Assembly: GCA_045576635.1 (NCBI GenBank)
Contig: JAZNGT010000009.1
Span: forward strand, 1-18,310
Length of the DNA: 18,310 nucleotides
Source of the DNA: Congzhengia sp045576635
GTDB lineage: Bacteria > Bacillota > Clostridia > UBA1381 > UBA9506
Direction of reading: 5' to 3'
The notes beneath the pieces are model-generated. The model worked only from the letters and a program-made list of their open reading frames with translations. It was not told the DNA's origin and made no database searches. Numbering within the stretch: the first letter of the stretch is position 1; each line of letters starts with the position of its first letter. This document shows, one piece after another, positions 13,723 to 18,310 of the stretch. The position numbers and the translations under genes were made by a program.

Positions 13723-15822
13723 ATGTCAGAAATCTCCAAAACATTCGGATCGCTCGTTTTTAACGACCGCGTAATGCAACAGCGTTTGCCGAAAGATATT
13801 TATAAGGCATTAAAACGCACTGTACAAATGGGAAAACCGCTTGATACAAGAATTGCAAATGTTGTGGCAGCTGCAATGAAAGATTGGGCAGTAGAACTTG
13901 GTGCAACGCATTACACACACTGGTTTCAGCCGTTAACGGGCATTACCGCGGAGAAACATGACAGTTTCATAACCCCCACCGAAGACGGCAACGTTATTTT
14001 AGAGTTTTCGGGAAAAGAACTCGTACAAGGAGAGCCTGACGCATCTAGTTTTCCGTCGGGCGGTCTGCGTGCAACCTTTGAAGCAAGAGGTTACACCGCC
14101 TGGGACCCTACCTCGTATGCGTTTATTAAAGATGGCGTTTTGTGTATTCCTACTGTATTTTATTCCTACGGCGGCGAGGCGTTGGATAACAAGACCCCCC
14201 TCCTTCGCTCCATGGAAGTTTTAAACAAGCAGGCGCTCCGTATTTTAAAACTTTTTGGCAAGACCGATGTAAAACGCGTATTTACAACGGTTGGCGCAGA
14301 GCAGGAATACTTTTTAATTGAACGCGATATGTTTGATAAAAGAAAAGACCTGGTGTTTACGGGAAGAACGTTGTTTGGCGCAATGCCCCCCAAGGGACAG
14401 GAAATGGATGACCATTACTTTGGCACCATTAAGCCTCGCGTCAGCGCGTTTATGAAAGAGTTAAACGAAGAATTGTGGAAACTTGGTGTTTTGGCGAAAA
14501 CGGAGCACAACGAAGCAGCACCCGCGCAGCATGAACTTGCGCCGATTTTTTCTACTACCAATATGTCAGCGGACCATAACCAGCTTACAATGGAACTGAT
14601 GCAGAAGATTGCGCACCGTCATGGTCTTTCTTGTCTTTTGCACGAAAAACCGTTTGCCGGCGTAAACGGAAGCGGTAAGCACAACAACTGGTCTATCAGC
14701 ACAGACACCGGAGTCAATCTTTTAGAACCCGGTGCATCACCTATGGAAAATGCACAGTTTTTGCTGTTTCTATCCGCAGTGATTAAAGCGGTAGATGAAT
14801 ATCAGGAACTTTTAAGAATTTCTGTTGCCACGGCGGGAAATGACCACCGATTAGGCGCAGACGAAGCACCGCCTGCGATTGTTTCGATGTTTTTGGGCGA
14901 GGAACTGGAAGCCGTATTAAGAGCAATCGTAAACGAAGATGACAACTTCATTTACCGTGATAAAATCGAATTTGAGGTTGGCGTTTCTGTACTTCCCAAA
15001 ATCGCAAAGGATACAACGGACAGAAACCGTACATCGCCGTTTGCATTTACGGGCAACAAGTTTGAATTCAGAATGTTAGGCTCTGCGTCATCTATTTCTG
15101 ATGCAAACGTGGTTTTAAACACCATCGTCGCAGAGGCGCTTTGTCAGTTTGCAGATGCGTTGGAACAGAGCCCGACCGTAGAATACGACTTGCACTCATT
15201 GATTAAGGCAACTATTGAAAAACATAAACGTATTCTGTTCAGCGGTAACAGTTACAGCAAAGAGTGGGAAGAAGAGGCGAAAAAACGCGGTCTTTATAAC
15301 CTTAAAACAACGGCTGATGCACTTCCTTATTTTGTATCAGATGAAAATGTAAAATTGTTTACCAAGCATGGCATTTTCACCGAAGTGGAAATGCGCTCGC
15401 GCCTTGAAATCCTTTTGGAAAATTACAGTAAAGTCACACATATCGAAGCGCTTACCATGCTTGATATGATTTATAAAGAAATCTTGCCTGCTGCAAACAA
15501 ATATCTAAAAGATTTGTGTGATGTTGCAGTGATGAAGAAAAATTTAGCCTACGGAGTGGACTCCTCCATAGAAGAAGACTTAATTAAACGGATTTCAACG
15601 CATTCTTCCGCGCTTTACAATGCGGCAGAAACGCTTAATGCAGACCTTGCAAAAGTAGAGGATTATAAAGACGATGCGCAGGCATCGGCAGATTATTACA
15701 AAGAAACCATTCTGAAAGATATGCAGGCGGCGAGAGAGCATGCAGACACGCTGGAATCTTTGGTGGGTGAATGCTACTGGCCTTATCCCACATACGGCGA
15801 GCTTTTGTTTGGTGTAAAATAA
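13723..15822 (+). CDS. glnN: Glutamine synthetase, class III (GlnN type)
   Basis: Cytosolic glutamine synthetase of 699 residues, the length expected of class III (class I is about 450). It makes glutamine from glutamate, ammonia and ATP. Class III features seen: N-terminal FGSLVFNDRVMQQRLP (8-23), THYTHWFQPLTG (62-73), GAEQEYFLIE (191-200), APAQHELAPIF (266-276), NGSGKHNNWSIS (315-326), GNDHRLGADEAPP (372-384) and NRTSPFAFTGNKFEFR in the active-site region. The C-terminal third is a long helical extension typical of the class. The ATG at 13723 follows AGGAGG; an upstream in-frame ATG at 13702 precedes that site and is rejected. Expression is probably controlled through the leader hairpin. 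No P-II or ammonium transporter gene is in the window. A MATE gene follows with no terminator between. Confidence 0.97.
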   Translation: MSEISKTFGSLVFNDRVMQQRLPKDIYKALKRTVQMGKPLDTRIANVVAAAMKDWAVELGATHYTHWFQPLTGITAEKHDSFITPTEDGNVILEFSGKELVQGEPDASSFPSGGLRATFEARGYTAWDPTSYAFIKDGVLCIPTVFYSYGGEALDNKTPLLRSMEVLNKQALRILKLFGKTDVKRVFTTVGAEQEYFLIERDMFDKRKDLVFTGRTLFGAMPPKGQEMDDHYFGTIKPRVSAFMKELNEELWKLGVLAKTEHNEAAPAQHELAPIFSTTNMSADHNQLTMELMQKIAHRHGLSCLLHEKPFAGVNGSGKHNNWSISTDTGVNLLEPGASPMENAQFLLFLSAVIKAVDEYQELLRISVATAGNDHRLGADEAPPAIVSMFLGEELEAVLRAIVNEDDNFIYRDKIEFEVGVSVLPKIAKDTTDRNRTSPFAFTGNKFEFRMLGSASSISDANVVLNTIVAEALCQFADALEQSPTVEYDLHSLIKATIEKHKRILFSGNSYSKEWEEEAKKRGLYNLKTTADALPYFVSDENVKLFTKHGIFTEVEMRSRLEILLENYSKVTHIEALTMLDMIYKEILPAANKYLKDLCDVAVMKKNLAYGVDSSIEEDLIKRISTHSSALYNAAETLNADLAKVEDYKDDAQASADYYKETILKDMQAAREHADTLESLVGECYWPYPTYGELLFGVK

Positions 15823-15842
15823 ACTTTGAAACGATTTATGAC

Positions 15843-15874
15843 GGGGAATAGCCGCATTTTGTGTGCTGTTCCTC
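15843..15874 (+). repeat. Hairpin in the glnN-MATE gap
   Basis: GGGGAATAGC (15843-15852) can pair with GCTGTTCCTC (15865-15874) over 10 bp with two G-U pairs and a 12-base loop. It has no T-run after it, so it is not an intrinsic terminator. It lies 26 bases before the MATE start and could affect stability or processing of a glnN-MATE transcript. Confidence 0.4.
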
Positions 15875-15900
15875 TTATACTGTAAAGGGGAGGTGTTTTC

Positions 15901-17322
15901 GTGTTACGAAATCTTTTTGGAGGAAGAAGGTTCTGGAAATCGGTAGTGTCTCTGGCGATACCGATTGCAGTACAAAATTTGCTCACAAGTTCATTTACAA
16001 TGGTAGACACCTTAATGGTTGGACAGTTAGGCGATGTAACACTTGCCGCAGTCGGCATGGCAGGACAGTGGAGTTGGCTTTTAAGCATTGTGCTGTTTGG
16101 CATTTGCTCCGGTGCATCTATGTTTATAGCGCAGTATCATGGAGAAAAAAACCACGACGGCATCGTAAAAACATACGGAATCGCTGTGATTTCTGCGGTT
16201 TTGGCATCGGCATTTTTCTTATCTGGTGGCTTTTTTGCATCGACATCTGTCATCAGTATATTTAATCGTAACCAAGGCGTACTTTCCGAGGGAACAGCGT
16301 ATTTGAAAATAGCAGCGTTTTCGTATCCTGCAATCGCAATCAATCTGGTTGCATCCGCAGTTTTGCGTTCAACCGGGCAGGTAAAACTCCCAATGTATGT
16401 ATCTTTCTTTACCACAATTTTAAATGCATTTTTGGATTACAGTTTAATTTTTGGTGCATTTGGTTTTCCCGAGATGGGCGTAAAAGGTGCGGCACTTGCA
16501 ACGGTAATTTCATCGTGGGCAGGACCTATCCTTATTTATCTTGTGTGTGCTGTTTCGAGAGATGACATCTTTTTTGCACCTCCAAAAGAAATATTTGGAT
16601 TGACAAAGGAACGGATAAAAGCATTTTATAAACGGGCAACACCTGTCATTGTAAACGAAATTTTGTGGGGACTCGGAACGGTTACATATAATATCATTTT
16701 TTCCAATTTAGGATATGAATACTATGCGGCGGTTACGATTCTCCGTACGTTCGAAAATATTGCATTTGTATTCTATATCGGAATCAACAATGCCTGCGCG
16801 GTTATGGTAGGAAACGATATCGGCGCCGGAAATATAAAACGTGGCGTAAAGGATGCAAAACGGTTTCTCTTGATAAGTCCCATTTCGTGTTTTGTAATCG
16901 GAGCAATCATTTTATTGTTCCGAGAGCCCTTGGTCGGCATATTTAATATGGGCGGCAATATTACCGGTACTACACTTGCCGCAGCAATTGGCATATTAAC
17001 GGTATATGCAATTGAACTTCCTGCCCGTAATATTTCGTTTATCACGATTGTGGGTATTTTTCGTTCCGGAGGAGACACAAAAACCGGTGTAAAATATGAT
17101 TTGATTACTCTTTGGGGTGTTTCTGTTCCACTTACTTTGATTGCGGCATTTTGGCTGAAACTTCCGTTTGTTATTGTATTTTTGTGCAGTTATGTATTTG
17201 AAGATTATTTAAAAACGGTTTTATGTATCCGCTATTTCTTCACAAACAAGTGGATTCGACCGGTTACAGAAAGCGGAAAAAAGGCGCTTATAGAATATAA
17301 TAACGAAAAAAAAGGACAGTAG
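15901..17322 (+). CDS. MATE family efflux transporter
   Basis: Membrane protein of 473 residues in the multidrug and toxic compound extrusion family, exchanging a substrate for Na+ or H+. Seen: an N-terminal amphipathic start, then AIPIAVQNLLTSSFTMVDTL and MVGQLGDVTLAAVGMAGQ (about 20-56), the classic first-helix MATE signature, and twelve hydrophobic segments in two similar halves. The second half starts near residue 240 with ATPVIVNEILWGLGT. The start is GTG at 15901, seven bases after GGGAGG. It lies 78 bases after glnN on the same strand with no terminator, so co-transcription is likely. The substrate cannot be predicted. Its stop codon is inside the downstream terminator stem. Confidence 0.94.
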   Translation: MLRNLFGGRRFWKSVVSLAIPIAVQNLLTSSFTMVDTLMVGQLGDVTLAAVGMAGQWSWLLSIVLFGICSGASMFIAQYHGEKNHDGIVKTYGIAVISAVLASAFFLSGGFFASTSVISIFNRNQGVLSEGTAYLKIAAFSYPAIAINLVASAVLRSTGQVKLPMYVSFFTTILNAFLDYSLIFGAFGFPEMGVKGAALATVISSWAGPILIYLVCAVSRDDIFFAPPKEIFGLTKERIKAFYKRATPVIVNEILWGLGTVTYNIIFSNLGYEYYAAVTILRTFENIAFVFYIGINNACAVMVGNDIGAGNIKRGVKDAKRFLLISPISCFVIGAIILLFREPLVGIFNMGGNITGTTLAAAIGILTVYAIELPARNISFITIVGIFRSGGDTKTGVKYDLITLWGVSVPLTLIAAFWLKLPFVIVFLCSYVFEDYLKTVLCIRYFFTNKWIRPVTESGKKALIEYNNEKKGQ

Positions 17323-17339
17323 AAACTACTGTCCTTTTT
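17309..17339. terminator. Bidirectional terminator between MATE and rubrerythrin genes
   Basis: A perfect 14-bp stem (17309-17322 with 17326-17339) with a 3-base AAA loop (or GAAAC if the last pair opens) and A5/T5 ends, so a U-tract forms on both strands. It contains the MATE TAG stop (17320-17322) and lies 12 bases from the rubrerythrin stop. Confidence 0.92.
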
Positions 17340-17351
17340 AATTTTATTTGA

Positions 17352-17885
17352 TTAATAATTTTCAGCACGGACTTCAAAATAACTTTTCGGATGCGCACAT
17401 ACCGGACAAACTTCCGGTGCTTTTTTACCCATTACCAAGTGTCCGCAGTTTCTGCACTCCCATATGGTTTCTTCGCACTTTTCAAACACCTTTTGAAGTT
17501 CAACGTTAGAAAGTAATTTGCGATAGCGTTCTTCGTGTGTTTTTTCGATTGCAGCAACAGCACGGAATTTAGCAGCGAGTGCAGTGAAGCCTTCTTCTTC
17601 TGCTTCTTTTGCAAAGGTTGCGTACATGTCGGTCCATTCGTACTTTTCACCCTCAGCAGCATTCACTAAATTTTTCGCTGTGTCACCGAGTGCGCCAAGT
17701 TCTTTAAACCACATTTTTGCGTGTTCTTTTTCGTTATCGGCAGTTTTTAAGAAGATTGCTGCAATTTGTTCGTACCCTTCTTTTTTTGCAACGGATGCAA
17801 AGTAGGTATACTTATTTCTTGCCTGACTTTCTCCTGCAAATGCAGCGTGTAAGTTTGCCTCTGTTCTTGATCCCTTAAGTTCCAT
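17352..17885 (-). CDS. rbr: Rubrerythrin
   Basis: Cytosolic non-haem iron peroxidase of 177 residues that reduces hydrogen peroxide in anaerobes. The N-terminal four-helix diiron domain (1-135) carries FAGESQARNKY (16-26, Glu19), DNEKEHAKMW (50-59, Glu52 and His55), EAEEEGF (94-100, Glu94 and Glu97) and IEKTHEERY (113-121, Glu114 and His117). The C-terminal rubredoxin-like domain (140-177) holds one iron through CRNC (144-147) and CPVC (160-163). Domain order is that of classical rubrerythrin. The ATG at 17885 follows an AAGG site. The promoter region contains an inverted repeat that may bind a peroxide or redox repressor. The gene has its own promoter and ends at a terminator facing the MATE gene. 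Confidence 0.97.
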   Translation of the reverse strand: MELKGSRTEANLHAAFAGESQARNKYTYFASVAKKEGYEQIAAIFLKTADNEKEHAKMWFKELGALGDTAKNLVNAAEGEKYEWTDMYATFAKEAEEEGFTALAAKFRAVAAIEKTHEERYRKLLSNVELQKVFEKCEETIWECRNCGHLVMGKKAPEVCPVCAHPKSYFEVRAENY

Positions 17886-17908
17886 CTTGTTACCTTCTTT
17901 CTAAAAAA

Positions 17909-17926
17909 TTAAGTTAGTGTACTTAA
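17909..17926. promoter_or_regulatory. Inverted repeat over the rubrerythrin -10, possible operator
   Basis: TTAAGT (17909-17914) and ACTTAA (17921-17926) form a 6-bp inverted repeat with a 6-base spacer. It covers the predicted -10 of rbr. It does not match the PerR box (TTATAAT-N-ATTATAA) closely. Confidence 0.4.
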
Positions 17927-17943
17927 CATCTATTTATTTTCAA
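17916..17943 (-). promoter_or_regulatory. Probable rubrerythrin promoter
   Basis: On the minus strand TTGAAA (17943-17938) and TACACT (17921-17916) with a 16-base spacer. The -35 box lies in the last codons of the upstream gene, and no terminator is seen between them, so read-through from that gene is also possible. The -10 is a weak match. Confidence 0.45.
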
Positions 17944-18310
17944 CCCGATATCCAAGCTGTTCCCATGTTGTTTTCATGTTGCTTAAAATATCGCGTTTTT
18001 TAAAGCCCATCCATTCACTATCTGTTTTTGTATATGTTACAATATTTTTCTCGATTTTTAAGTCCTTTGCGTTAATTTCTTTGAGGCTTTCATATACGCG
18101 TGTTGCCTTTTCACTTTCTTTAAAGTGAAGCTCGCACGTAATATATTCTAATGTGTTATATGGAAAATGATAGGTTAACACATCATAATTTCCGTCTTGA
18201 TTCGGCGTTGTTATTGTGATTGTGCCATTGCTGTGGCCAAACTCCTCCGAATACGACGGCACTTCGATTTCGCCGGTTTCGGTCAGTTTTACGCCTTCAT
18301 CTCCGAGCGA
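17930..18310 (-). CDS. Unrecognised protein, C-terminal part (cut by window edge)
   Basis: The reading frame is open to the right edge, so the gene starts outside the window; an internal GTG at 18262 has no clear ribosome-binding site and is not taken as the start. The visible 126 residues begin SLGDEGVKLTETGEIEV and are rich in beta-type sequence (NGTITITTPNQDGNYDVLTY), followed by a more mixed part, KATRVYESLKEINAKDLKIE, and an end reading TTWEQLGYRVENK. No membrane segment, repeat or catalytic motif is visible. It could be the C-terminal domain of an exported or lipoprotein-type protein, but that cannot be judged without the N-terminus. It lies 44 bases upstream of rbr on the same strand. 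Confidence 0.7.
   Translation of the reverse strand, partial: SLGDEGVKLTETGEIEVPSYSEEFGHSNGTITITTPNQDGNYDVLTYHFPYNTLEYITCELHFKESEKATRVYESLKEINAKDLKIEKNIVTYTKTDSEWMGFKKRDILSNMKTTWEQLGYRVENK

Noticed and set aside
17909..17926. PerR or Rex operator before rubrerythrin
   Set aside because: The repeat differs from both consensus sites in several positions, so only an unnamed inverted repeat is reported.

Overview
The window comes from the chromosome of an anaerobic, endospore-forming member of the Clostridia (Bacillota). The evidence is the moderate AT-richness, strong Shine-Dalgarno sites with TTG, GTG and ATG starts, sigma-A type promoters, and the gene set: spmA/spmB, a GerS-like lipoprotein next to alr, rubrerythrin, citramalate synthase, an SLH surface protein, a class III glutamine synthetase and MgtE. 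I see no tRNA, rRNA, insertion sequence, prophage or CRISPR array. The genus cannot be fixed from this sequence.

Layout. (1) 1-2532, minus strand: an operon nnr - GerS-like lipoprotein - alr, with alr cut by the left edge. It covers NAD(P)H-hydrate repair, a probable spore-germination lipoprotein and D-alanine supply. (2) 2570-3686, plus strand: a PF06695 membrane protein and a PAP2 phosphatase of the undecaprenyl-diphosphatase type. (3) 3685-4787, minus strand: spmB and spmA, spore-core dehydration genes. (4) 4892-7295, plus strand: a long leader holding a 28-codon upstream ORF, extensive RNA pairing and a hairpin over the ribosome-binding site, then mgtE and a YugP-type zinc peptidase. (5) 7317-9303: a secreted SLH protein with five tandem beta-rich repeats. 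(6) 9331-10943: cimA. (7) 10951-13552, minus strand: rsmE, an unknown four-helix membrane protein, and glyA. (8) 13611-17339, plus strand: glnN (class III glutamine synthetase) with a terminator-like hairpin in its leader, then a MATE transporter. (9) 17352-18310, minus strand: rubrerythrin and the C-terminal part of an unrecognised protein cut by the right edge.

Three convergent gene pairs (PAP2/spmB, cimA/glyA, MATE/rubrerythrin) each share one long bidirectional terminator hairpin that overlaps one or both stop codons.

Most of the window is ordinary housekeeping and sporulation content. The most unusual parts are RNA-level: the mgtE leader, which does not look like an M-box by eye, and the hairpin between the glnN promoter and its start codon. 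The PF06695-PAP2 pair is a plausible lipid-carrier recycling unit.
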